DNA of 64,000 nt from assembly GCA_008360955.1 (NCBI GenBank), contig LUCM01003976.1, positions 191,066 to 255,065 on the forward strand. Reading direction: 5' to 3'. Positions within the stretch are counted from its first letter, which is position 1; every line of letters starts with the position of its first letter. Source of the stretch: Fasciolopsis buskii (lineage: Eukaryota; Platyhelminthes; Trematoda; Plagiorchiida; Fasciolidae). Shown in pieces: positions 33,840 through 44,339 of the stretch. The position numbers and the translations under genes are program-made. The notes under the pieces were generated by a model, which had not been told where the DNA came from, made no database searches, and saw only the letters and a list, made by a program, of their open reading frames with translations.

Positions 33840-36060
33840 AATGGGTAGCGCGCTGTCTCCGTTACCATTAGTAGTCTTCACGGACATCGCTGGTAGCGGC
33901 TGGACTCAACCAGGATGGTGAGGCTCATGAGGTATGAGAAGTTAGTTGGTCGATCCACATTCCAGTGGCAGGTTTGATGCAACCGATAGACACCGTGTCT
34001 CATCGGCTGGCAACGTCCAAAAAGAATGTTTTAGGATCGCATTTTATCACGTGAAACGGACCGGCGTACCGTGGTATCCCGACTATCATTGATCCCGTTG
34101 TGGACTGGCATGAAGCGTTCGCATGTGCTGTGCGAGACGTTTCGCAGTCACCATAATTGAAGTGTGTGGGCTTCGACGTCGCCACCAGCTCTCCTGGGAG
34201 GCGAAGCGTACAACCCAACACAAGCTTTTTTGGTGTGGTGCTAGTTTCTTACTTGAAAGAGCTCTGAGTGTTCAAAAGAGCTAGCGGTAAAATTTCGATC
34301 CAAAGCGGGTTGGCCCGGGGCTCGCTGAACGGCTTTTGGTTTCTGGTGAAATCTTTCCACCAAACCATTAGCTCTTAGAAGGTAGGTACTTGTTCTAGTT
34401 TGTTTATAGCCCAGGGTTGGGAGCAAATTTTGGAAGGCCCCGTCGAAATGAGGACCACAGTCGGTGGTGACTACAGTGGGGCAACCAAAAATACTGACCC
34501 AACTGGCCAAGGTGTTCGCGGCCTCCTCTGAACTAAGAAAGAGGATTGGTATGACCTAGGGCCAGCAAGTGAATGTGTAGACGTAGCCGTGAGACGACGG
34601 GAGAGGCCTTACAAAATCAACATATACGTGGTGCAAACGTGTCTGGAGTTCGGGGAACTTAGCCAGCGGAGCTTTGGTTAACCGACGTACTTTTACTCTT
34701 TGGCATTGGAGGCAGGCGCGAGATCACTGAAGCACGTCGCGCCTAACATTGGACCACAAAAAACTCGGTCACTAGCTTCACCGAATTATCCAGACCTGGA
34801 TGAGCGAGGTTATGTAACGCAAGAAATTTGGGATAACGGTGAGCTGGCACCACTGGCCTTTGTCGACCTTGCGATATGTCGCAAAGAATTGTACTCTGTA
34901 ACGCTGTGACAGGTGCGACCGCTAGGTTTAAGAAGCTCTCCTGTCGAAGGTGGTCGATGTCAGGTTCCATCACCTAGGCCTGTGCCATTTCATCGAGGCC
35001 GATGCTTGGAGTCGGAGACAAACGAAGCTGGTGTATACGGGAAACTGCATCACCAACAGAGTTGTCGGCCGCAGAGACTTGTCGTATGCCCATATTAAAC
35101 AGTGAAACAAAGTCTGAGTGGCGAATTTCGTGTGTCGAGTGCCAGTCGGAGGCTGAATGCAACGCGTATGCCAGCGGTTTTTATCTGTAAACACCTTGAA
35201 TGGATGACCTCCTAATGCATGTCTACAGCGAGATAGACAGCAAGCAACTTCCTGTCAAACGTGCTGTATCTAGACTGCGGGCTGCAGCCGCTTGGAAAAG
35301 AACGGTAAAGGCTTCCGAACACCGTCGGTGCGCTGTTGAAGTACGTCTCCGACTGCAGTATTTGAGGCGTTGATTATCAGAAATATGGGTTCTAAAGGGT
35401 CGGGATATATGAGTAGCGCTATTTTGATGATAGCGCCTTTAATGGAAGTGAATACATGTTTGGCTTCTCAGGAAGGCGAACTTACGTCTAGCTCCTTGCA
35501 AGAGATCTATGAGGGGAGTAACCATTTCTGCGCTGATAGGGGTTAGCCAGGCTGACAGATTGTCGCAGTTGTCGATAAGAACGAGGTTCTGGGTAGTCCC
35601 GAATGACAGTGATCTTATGCAGTAGTGTAGCTATACCTGAAGTCAAGACAACATACCCTAAAAATGTGACGCTGGTCTTTCCCAGCCCGCATTTCGAAGC
35701 GCCAGTCGTTACTTCATGTTTGCTAAGGCGATAGAAAAGAGCGCGTGAGTTGAGTATTGCTCCTCCGAGTAGCTTGCAACTAAGATATCGTTCAGGTACA
35801 CATTCTGTAAACTTCGTGTAAGAACCTTTAGAAGATAAGAGCCGCCTTACTGAGCCCTAATGGCATTCTAAAGAACTCGAACAGTTCAAAAGGCGTGGTC
35901 ACCGCCGTTTTTGGTATGTCGGTTTCCTCTGCGGGGATCTAGTTATGAACCCGTACCAAATCTATGCGGCTGAAGATTCTGCAGCCAGACAACGAAGAGG
36001 TGAGGTCCTGTATATGGGGAACCGGGTACCTATCGGGATCGGCGACCATTACTCGGCTCT
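33840..36060 (-). pseudogene. Gypsy (CsRn1-like) Pol remnant: RT, RNase H, integrase
   Basis: Minus-strand frames give Pol in the normal order. RT begins at 36050 (DRYPVPHIQDL, GCRIFSRIDLV, KTAVTTPFELFEFFRMPLGL) and continues at 35795 (NDILVASYSEEQ, then SVTFLGYVV; the YxDD motif is reduced to ND). RNase H lies around 35390-35180 (FLIINASNTAVGDVLQQ, KPLPFFSKRL, STFDRKLLAV). Integrase has a zinc-binding part at 34900-34800 (LHNLAHPG) and a core at 34510-34241 (GCPTVVTTDCGPHFDGAF, ANGLVERFH). The C-terminal end resembles LGCTLRLPGELV and runs to about 33840. Several stops (for example inside VRVHN-IPAEE) show it is dead. Gag and protease are missing. Confidence 0.85.
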
Positions 36061-36064
36061 ACGA

Positions 36065-36420
36065 CTGCAATACTGGCAACCCAGACACTCGACCGGCACA
36101 ACGAAAAGACAGTCGTGAACGGCAGGAGGTTGAGTATATTTGACAGGAGCGTGCGAGCGAAGCGTGCGTAAGCAACGTGCAAATAGCAGCCACACTGAGC
36201 GGTCAGCGTTCGGCTAAACAAGCGATAAGGAGTGGAAAATCCCTGTTACACTGCACTTGGCAGTGCTCATCCGTTGGGGAGGGGCGCAGTGTAACTAACA
36301 TGCTGTAATCTGCCATAGTGGATTTGGTTGTGTAAGTGTTATTGCCAGCTGATACGCTTACTTTGCTTCGGCTCCTGCCGGTTTTTACCGTTTCTATACT
36401 TCCAGGTCGGTCACTCAACG
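36065..36420 (-). repeat. Gypsy 5' LTR joined directly to RT
   Basis: About 350 bp in minus orientation contain both the LTR-start and LTR-end segments shared with 32530-33065. RT sequence starts within a few bases of its end, so gag and protease have been lost by an internal deletion, possibly through the GGTCGCCGATCCCGATAG primer-site-like sequence. Exact ends are not defined. Confidence 0.5.
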
Positions 36421-37628
36421 CCCTCGACGTTCGCTTTCGCAGTCCATGCTATAGGATAATTCAGCTCAGCAAGATCAACGCTAGGAAATCTGGGCATGCA
36501 CGCAGATGATAGGGAAAACTCCAAACCCCAAGGTTAGCGGCTGTTTATTTTCTTGTTTGCGAATGATCATCCTCGACTTGACCTAGGCGGTACAGTGCAC
36601 AAGAAAGGTTAGAAACGTTTGCTTTGCAGTTTATTCGACCTAGGGCTACATACAATTAATGGAGGAAGCAAGTAGGATAGTAATGTAGTCCGGAGGTTCT
36701 GAGTGAAGTCTTGAGCAAGAAGGAACGTATAGAAAACTTAGCTGCCTGAGGGCAATATGGTGGCGATAGTGCGGTAAATAGTTTCGTTATGCATGTTTGG
36801 ACATGATGATGGAGACATGTGGGCTGTACTGTCAGTATGACTAAGCTGGATCTGTCCGGCGTGCAAAAAGCCAATACAAACGGCCATCATGGGGAACAGA
36901 CGGTTGGATGGCAGTAACTTTGGGGCAGGAAGAAGACAGCTGAAGCGCCGATCTGGAGAATCCAAATCGCACTGAGGTGCATAAGGATGCACGGGGCAAA
37001 GATAACGATCAGCCTTGTAACACATGGGGATTTGGTACCAGAAGAAAAAGATAAGCCTACTGGCGCCTACTCTGTTAATCAGATTGGGCCATAAGTTATG
37101 GCACCCTCGCTGTATGTTCCCATCGACAGTGGTACAAGGGAAATTTCAGAAAGGCACCGAGGCTAGAAGATTGAATTGAACCGGAAGTTGAACTAAACCA
37201 AAAAGAAAAGAGTCAAAGGAAGGAGATAAATTGCACAGGCACAGAAGCCAAACCGAGAGATGATGTCACCTACCTGGATATCAGGTAATTGGAAGTGCAC
37301 GCAAGGCTACCAAATGGAGAGCAAACGTTACATCAAAAAGACCAAGAATTAAACACTGTACAACGGTCTAGCGATATTGCTTTGGGTAGGAACCGGAATT
37401 TCGTTGACAATGGAACCCGTAGCCTTATATGAAGGTTGGTAGTCAGAGGGAAAGGGTAGTGTAGTACCTTGTGGTGAATCTGCTCCACACGATGGAAATA
37501 CCGGAGCACGTTTCTGTCAAACGGGTACCGCGCCTGGAAAGATGGAAGGAGGGCAGTGACTGAGCACGACGAGATCCACGACCGACATTAGTTGAATTCG
37601 CCAACCCGCGGAACAAGGACAGGCTATT
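36421..37628. other. No gene recognised
   Basis: Only short frames on both strands (up to 95 codons at 37025-36738, minus), without family resemblance. Confidence 0.4.
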
Positions 37629-37776
37629 GGTGGGTGCTAGCTGTTGGGAGTAGACTGTGCACCGGACACCCAACCTGAAAATCCTGTTAGATGAATGCAG
37701 GTGTGATCCACTAGCCTATATACGCCCGCAAACGGCTGCTACCAGCCGGATATGCGCCGGTTGAAACGGTGTATCT
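37629..37776 (+). repeat. 148-bp direct repeat, copy 2
   Basis: Near-identical to 33210-33357. It is followed within a few bases by the 5'-truncated RTE copy at about 37780. Confidence 0.9.
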
Positions 37777-37779
37777 CAG

Positions 37780-39480
37780 CGCGTTACGGGCAGTTTATTT
37801 GTTATCTGGGCATACACTCCAACAGACTGCACCACTGACATGGAGAAAGACGAGTTTTACAATGACCTCATCAACCTTGGTCGGAAGAACAAATACTCTG
37901 ACATTGTAGTGGTAGCAGGTGATTTTAATGCACAAGTTGGAAAACTTAGTGCATCGGAGTCCTGTTTGGGTGAGCGATGCGCCTTGCCTGCACAGCGAAC
38001 AGATAACGGAAAAAGACTTCTCCAATTCTGTGCAGACTGTAACCTATTCCTCTCTGGTGCGAATTTCCGACACAGTTCGCGTTGCACAACGACATGACGC
38101 ACTAACTCGACAATGACTCTAAGTCAGGTTGACCATATCGCAGTTAGCTACCGTTGGCGCGGTTTTGACCAGAACTGTAGATCATACTAGACCACGTACA
38201 TCGGATCGGGCCATGCGTTAGTTTTAATGCGATTTTTGCTGCAGCTGAATGGCCATCGACGCAGGCCACAAATGCGATTGGCTGTCGAACGTCTATGTGA
38301 TTCGGCTGTTCGCAACAGCTACGAACAGAAACTATCCGAGGGACTAAGAACTTCGACTAGTGGCAATGTAGACGATCAGTGGGATCAAATTAAACAGGCG
38401 ATGCATTTGGCAGCAAATTTCGCCTTCGGTCCCAGACCTAGAATTCGTCAAAAACACTGGATCTCGCAAGCGTCGCTAAGTCTAATGGAGCGAAAACGCG
38501 AGCTGCCTAACTGCAAGGAAGTGAATAAGATGCGTCGACAGGTTCAGCGTCAATTGACTGTAAGTCCCACGAATGACCGCGAAAAGTGGTGGATTAAGGT
38601 AGCCGAAGTGATGGAGGAAGCATCCGCTTCAGGTAACAGTCAAAGACTGTTTAAGCTTATGCGCGACAGTGGTGGGCGGCGAACTTCGGTTAGTGAAGTC
38701 GTGTGCGATAGGACTGGAGAGCTCATCCATGGTAGACAGCAAAGGCTGAATCGTTGGGCTTAGTACTTCAAGGATCAGTTTAGCCGGCCACACGCTACCC
38801 TATTTAGTCTGACGTCTGCAGCTGCAAATCCTTGGGAGGTGTCACTTGATCCTCCAACGGAAGTCGTGTTTACTGTGCCGCAGTGCGCGCAGTTCTGCTG
38901 TACGGTTGCGAGACATGGAGCACGCGTGAATGTTCGTCGGTTAGTGGTTTTTGACGACCGATGTCTACATAGTATGTCTAGGATTTGATGGATGACCGGA
39001 TGCGTAACGTGGAGCTCAGGAATCTAGTTCCAGGTGCCAATTCTGAGAATACCTTATATCAGTGTATGAAACGTAGTAGACTGCGCTGGTTGGGTCAAGT
39101 GTTGCATATGGCGAATGCTCGTCTACCATATCGTGCCCTATTTTGTGTACAGCGAAGTTAATTAAAGTAGATTTCTCAGGTCTCCGTGGTTGAAGTCCGA
39201 AAGACCAATCAACTAGCTGGCTAGAGACAGTGAAGGATATTGCAGTGAACCGTGAACAGTGGCGATCGTGCTGTCATTTTCTATCGAATCAGAATGATTG
39301 AAAACACGTGCGTTTGTCCAGTTAGACGGTGTTTCTTGTGTTGGCTGCATCAGCATCTTATCTTTTTTCGCCTGTGTAGGTCCATTCCCTGTTCTCCTTG
39401 GATATTCACTCTTTTTCTAGAAACATGTTACCGCGGGGTGAAAGCAGCGGTCAGTGAGGCTTGCCTTGCTGTTTAACGCT
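37780..39480 (+). mobile_element. RTE-like element, 5'-truncated with the RT domain deleted
   Basis: It starts inside EN (VIWAYTPTDCTTDMEKDEFY, VVVAGDFNAQVG) and matches the minus EN at 19320-19510 almost base for base. A 178-codon frame (38227-38763) follows, encoding the EN-RT linker (RLCDSAVRNSYEQKL, EKWWIKVAEVMEEA, LFKLMRDSGGRRTSVSE). At about 38864 the sequence jumps straight to the C-terminal part (VYCAAVRAVLLYGCETWS, then LRWLGQVLHMANARL in broken frame). The whole RT catalytic region is gone. The 3' UTR runs to 39480. Confidence 0.85.
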
Positions 39481-40200
39481 TACCGCCGTTGACGACGTAT
39501 TTCATTTGTTACACGCTTCCTTTTGGTTGAATTTTCGATTCTTTCTTTCCTTAAGGTTCCTGTCGTTTTGATCCAGGGTTGGATGGTATAAATGCCGCAT
39601 TTATTCAGCGAAATTGGCTGTCATTTTCTGTGCCTTCGACTGGCATTTGGTTTTTGTATTTTTTATTTCGGAATTAAAGTCATATGGCGTATGCTTTTAA
39701 ATATACTTCATTAGAGCCGCATGAGTGCCATTTAACTCCGTCCCCAATCAAATGCATGTTCACAATTTTTAGTGGTAATTACTGTTTACTTGATCCCTCT
39801 GTTGCACAACTCGGAGTGCGATGTTGATAATCTTTTAGTCCATACCGCTCAATAGGGTTTTCTGCTTCTTGATAGCTCTAGATAAACATGCCGTCTCCTT
39901 GAGGGAAACTTGGAAATACCTCGGAGTTTAAGGACAGAAGCATGTACCTACTTCTGGTCTCAGTAGTTATCAGTTGGGAATAATTACTAACTTATGTAAG
40001 CTGGATGATAGATTGAAGCTGCTGGTGCTGTTGCAGAAATCGGAACTAGAAGCACGACATCCAGAACAGCTTTTGCTAACTTGCGGCACCTTTAGTACCA
40101 TCGTTATATTCGGCTGCCTGCTTAGAAAAAAGTTCATAATGTTGCAGTTTTTGGTGCGCTGTTTTAAAATCGCAAGATCTGGCCCCACCGTGTTAGGACT
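39481..40200. other. No gene recognised
   Basis: A T-rich stretch. Opposed open frames on both strands begin at about 39970 but extend into repeat sequence (see 40205-40325). Confidence 0.4.
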
Positions 40201-40204
40201 GTCC

Positions 40205-40325
40205 GTCAGCTTTCCCCATTCGGTCACTGATGTCTCTGAAGCATTGCTCGAGTCTGAGAGAAACATCGGGTGGACATTGACGCGGTGCATCATCATGCAG
40301 ACATCCGTCCTCTTTTTTATAACCT
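40205..40325 (+). repeat. Repeat shared with 12247-12130 (minus)
   Basis: The string beginning GGTCACTGATGTCTCTGAAG and running through AACATCGGGTG aligns with the reverse complement of 12225-12130 (GGTTACCGATGTCTCCAAAG ... AACATCGGGTG), roughly 75% by eye. It lies just left of the SINE. The 150- and 154-codon antiparallel frames at 39970-40434 run through it, so I do not call them genes. Confidence 0.5.
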
Positions 40326-40600
40326 GCTTGAAGCATGAGTGCTGTTGGAAGGACAAGTCCCATAGCCACTGGGGCCCACTGCAGGTGGGGGAGGGGACCG
40401 ACAACCTTAATCCTGGAGTGGTATAGAACCACATAACAAGATTACACCAGGTCAGGCGTGTAACGAGCCGAACGATAGCGAGTTATCGTCTATCACCAAA
40501 GTGCCCGGCGGATCTGGGATTCAAATCTCAGACCCTTTCGGTGACGGACGCTTATTCAACTTACCCACTTCCGATCGATTTGAGTTTGTAACTGTCGGTA
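40326..40600 (-). repeat. tRNA-derived SINE
   Basis: The minus-strand head at about 40600-40500 has an A-box-like TGGGTAAGTTGAATAAGC and B box GATTTGAATCCCAGA. The body then continues to about 40340 with the family strings (on plus GGAGTGGTATAGAACCACAT, ACACCAGGTCAGGCGTGTAA). It is a few hundred bases upstream of ZNHIT1. Confidence 0.65.
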
Positions 40601-41050
40601 AAATCTGTGGATGGTTGATTAATACATCCGCATGGGCCTCCACTCAGCCACCCCCTGCCTTGCGGATAGGTTCTTTTCAGAACTGAACGCTTTTGTTGAG
40701 AACTCTAATCGTTCTCCTGCCTAGCGGCTAGGCCCCCTAGTTTGTCCCATCAACTCGCATTTTTACTGATTAAGGCATTCCAATAACCTCAAATAAAATG
40801 CTGCATTCTTACCCACAAGCCATCTTCGTTGCAAAAGGTCAAATTGTCAGGTTATCCAGAAGTCTACAAGGTTACTTGTGTGCTATTGCTAAAGCTGCGA
40901 CTATTCTCTCCTGAATAGTAATATAATAGTGCAGCGCTCTTGTTTCCCCACGTTTCTCTTTATTTTATCAACTAATATACATTCCTTGGTCGCTATCTTA
41001 CATATGTCTTTTTATGCATGTCATCTAGATGACAACGTACTATTCCCAAA
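40601..41050. other. 5' flank of ZNHIT1
   Basis: It presumably contains the promoter and 5' UTR. I see no confident TATA box. The sequence TCATCTAG at 41020-41027 could be a trans- or cis-splice acceptor 23 nt before the ATG. Confidence 0.35.
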
Positions 41051-41560
41051 ATGGACAAAAGGGAAGGACTTCGCGAAGCCCCCAGAAGAGTACTGGACGC
41101 TGCTGCAAAGGAACGGAGACAACGCAAAGCACTAGAACTTTTGGAACAGGACAATCACATTGAGGAACCACACTGCGATACAAAATCCACCAAAAAACCA
41201 CGTTTCGATGAGGCAATTAAGATTCACAATCAAGGAATAAACTCTTCTTTTTTTTAGGATGACGATCCTTTGAACGCATCTAAAAAGAAAAAGAAACGCC
41301 GTTTAACCACTACTCGGTTGAAAACACGAAAGACTTTGGAAATCCTCCTTGATGAGGAGTATCAAATCACAAAAGGTGGCACGACTGGACCCTGTTATTT
41401 CACTGCTGCAGCCCCACCTAGTCGCCTTCCAGTTCGAAAGTTTTGTAATGTTTGTGGTTTTAAGGGTTTATACAACTGTGTTATTTGTAGTATTCCATAT
41501 TGCAGTCGTAAGTGTTATGAAATACACTCGGACACTCGTTGCATGAAATGGGTGGCGTAA
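41051..41560 (+). CDS. ZNHIT1: Zinc finger HIT domain-containing protein 1 (SRCAP/SWR1 subunit)
   Basis: ZNHIT1 (yeast Vps71/Swc6) is a nuclear subunit of the complex that deposits histone H2A.Z. Exon 1 is 41051-41212 and exon 2 is 41258-41560. Joined in phase 0 they give 154 residues, the length of human ZNHIT1. The N-terminus has RRVLDAAAKERRQRKALELL, matching the family's RRVLDxAxRQRR. The join restores RFDE-DDDP before a KKKKK run, as in the human protein. A TGPCYFTAAAPPSRLP segment precedes the zf-HIT finger, whose eight ligands are C117, C120, C128, C131, C136, C140, H144 and C149, followed by MKWVA (human LKWTV). The only intron that keeps this frame is 45 nt with a GC donor and TTTTTAG acceptor; unspliced, the frame stops at 41257. 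The gene appears intact and is flanked by a SINE and an RTE tail. Confidence 0.93.
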
Positions 41561-41794
41561 TATGGTCTTTTGTAGTGCGAATTCATCGGGGCAGCTTTCA
41601 GATTTATTTTCCAGTAAAACAAATCAACTCCATAACGTTGAAACAACGGCCAAAAATTCAGAATTGGATACTATCAGTTAGATTTTTATGATTACATTAG
41701 GTCATCTTTGTCGCATAACAATCGCTGCGAAGTTTGGATGTCATGTTAGCAAGAATCGCGAAGTTCTTTTCAGTATTGACGCGGCTTGGGAGTC

Positions 41795-42120
41795 AAAAGC
41801 ATCGTTCAGCGTTAAATAGCGAGGCAAGCCCCACTGACCGCTGCCTTTTCCCAAGGATTACATGTTTCTATAGAAAGAGTGAATATCCAAGGGGAACAGA
41901 GAGTGGATTTACACAGGCGGGAAATGCTGATGCAGCCAACACAAGAAACACAGTCTAACTGGACAAACGCACGTGTTTTCAATCATTCTGATTCGATAGA
42001 AAATGACAACACGATCGCCACTGTTCACGGTTCATTGCAATATCCTTCACTGTCTCTCGCCAGCTAGTTGATTGGTCTTTCGGACTTCAACCACGGAGAC
42101 CTGAGACACCTACTTTAATA
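41795..42120 (-). mobile_element. RTE 3'-end fragment
   Basis: It aligns along its length with the minus copy 30300-30600 (shared GTTTCTATAGAAAGAGTGAA-like, CAATCATTCTGATTCGATAG and CACTGTTCACGGTTCA strings), starting with the common terminal TCGTTCAGCGTTAAA. It begins 235 bp past the ZNHIT1 stop. Confidence 0.8.
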
Positions 42121-42719
42121 AATAACAGTGTGACGAACAAGCTCGTTTTTAGTTATTTCTAATCATGTCAACACATAACATTATGTATGATTTACTGCAA
42201 GTAAGAAGGGGATGATAGGGTACAGTTCTAATAATCAAAATAAGTCCACTATTATGTGTGTGCGTGTGTATGTGTGAAACGGACGGTGGTCGAAATCATA
42301 AGTTGGGGGGATTCAGTTCACATCGATGACCCAGGTCTGTAAGGGATTCGATAGGTTTTCGGGGGTGCCGATTGGGCCAGGGGAGCTTCAGTGTTTGCAT
42401 GAACTGCTTTTGGGTACACAACGGGGGATCGTAGAGACAAATGCATACGGTTTCAGCTGTAGACAAGACCCGGGACTTCACCAGCATTGTCTTTGACCAG
42501 CATTGCGAGGATTCCAATCCGCGGCTCTCACGTCGGACCTTCTCGGCCTTATCCGTTTGATCACCCCGGTCATAAAGATCCAGGTAACACGGCCAATAAT
42601 TCATTGCTGGAGACTCGGTGGAACTCCAGCATTTGCTCATAGAGTGAAAATGAGATGTCAGTGATTCATCAGTTTGCATAAGTGGTGCACCAGGAACCAG
42701 ATTTCGGCCTCTTTAGAAT
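42121..42719. other. No recognised gene; long minus frame
   Basis: A 127-codon minus-strand frame (42679-42296) is open to near the contig join, with a (GT)n-like stretch at about 42256-42277. I cannot assign it. It could be part of a repeat or an exon. Confidence 0.3.
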
Positions 42720-42720
42720 N
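42720..42720. other. Single N: contig join
   Basis: Right of it, 42721-42796 repeats the end of the RTE copy at 39405-39480 with one substitution. The left side shows no repeat of other window sequence that I can see. Confidence 0.9.
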
Positions 42721-42796
42721 TTCACTCTTTTTCTAGAAACATGTTACCGCGGGGTGAAAGGAGCGGTCAGTGAGGCTTGCCTTGCTGTTTAACGCT
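42721..42796 (+). mobile_element. RTE 3' terminus fragment
   Basis: 76 bp equal to 39405-39480 apart from AAAGCAGCGG/AAAGGAGCGG. It starts exactly at the join, so it is probably the end of a longer copy lost in the gap. Confidence 0.8.
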
Positions 42797-44339
42797 GAGC
42801 GGTAATGACCAGGCAAAGTGACGAATGATGGAATATCAACTTTATGACCATTCATCATGTCACTGGAAGTATGCCTAAGTGACTCGTTGCGGTCAGTGTC
42901 AACGGAGAACCCCTGTAATTCTCAAACAAGTCATCTTTAATTATTTGTCTCTCATCTCTCAGACACATCGTTTGCGATCAGTCGATTTGGTTCGGTTGTT
43001 TCGAATTTGTATGTATCCGATATAGTGGTAACCCAGCCCATTAGCCTAATAATTTCCATCATTCGAAGTCACCGGCTTGTACAGAAACTGCAGCACAGAC
43101 AGGATAGAGTCTATGGTGCTTTACACGGTGCAAGCACAACTGAGAAATTTATGGTAACCAAAGTGTTGTGCGATGCTCAGACTGCGTCTTGAACGGGATT
43201 AATTCCCAACGGTAGGATTGTGCCCGTGGTACACCGTTAGCCGCTTCATAGTGTTTCGTTATTTTCCCCTAACTGGCATGAAAATGGGAATAAAGTCGGT
43301 GATCCGCAGCCGAGATCGATCATCAAGCTGTGAGAGTGACTGGTGGTACTTTGGGATTGCAGTTCAAACTGGCTTGTGGTTCCATCGATTCATTTTTATC
43401 GTTTACATTAATTTCCCTTCTAGGAGATAGTAATACAGTTGAGTTCAACCTAAATACCTCTGTAAGTTTGGCCATATCAGATTTCACTCGCGCGTATGCC
43501 TATCGAAACCGGAGGGGACAGGCCAGGTAACTAAATCAGTCCAAAGCAGTGATGAAATCCGATTTGGCATGTCACGATATTTAGACACGGATTTATATGC
43601 CCCCTTCCCCGAAAGTGACCAGGTTGTCTACATTATAACGTTACTCGTTATCCTCACTGCCAATCGATTCCTTCTTTAACATTTTATGACTGGCCGTGTC
43701 CAGCTTGCCCATAAATAAATGAAATATGCAGTCGATTCCCCGCATCGTCGAATTCCCCGGATCTTCGAAAAAAAGAGTTCGTCTAGCATTCGCGTCATAT
43801 TATGTTTGCTAGTAGTTTATGCTTTTCTAGTCAATTTCCGAGATTGCCTGGAACATTTACGACAATAAACAGAGACTATGGCATTATTCTTTTTTTACCT
43901 CTTTCTTATGGATATTTGTTGTTCACCATTTATGACCCAATTCTTGGTTAGCTCATGTAATACCTACTGTTAAAACAAACTAGGATAGAGCATTGAGCGC
44001 GGCAGAAATCAGTGCGAATCACATTGTAATTTTCTTCGTTCGTCTACATCTGTCAGATTGAGGCAAATAGCTAGTAAAAACTACTTCCAGGGAAACTCAG
44101 AGATGACTGCTGTTCGGAGTAGTTCTAATTTTCTAATTGCTTTGTGTTGAGTCTTTGAACTGCAGAAGTGTACGTATTCTTGATGTACCAGACTCAAATC
44201 TTGTGTGGTCCGCTCCACTGTGGCAGCGTGCCGTCCATTCGAACCATTTCCAGAATATGCTTATTCTGAAATTAGACGACTTTCTTCAATTACTTTTTCT
44301 TTCAATCCAAATCTCAAATTTCAACAGGAAATAGATTGC
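42797..44339. other. No confirmed gene; one exon candidate
   Basis: A splice-bounded open stretch 42963-43153 is discussed in the findings. A 38-nt stretch at 43424-43461 also has good acceptor and donor signals (CCCTTCTAG / GTAAGT), but its phase does not fit that candidate directly. Nothing else is recognisable. Confidence 0.35.

Noticed and set aside
39970..40434. Antiparallel open frames of 150 (+) and 154 (-) codons
   Set aside because: They cross the repeat at 40205-40325 and enter the SINE. Neither translation resembles a family, and the overlap on both strands is most simply a low-stop repeat.
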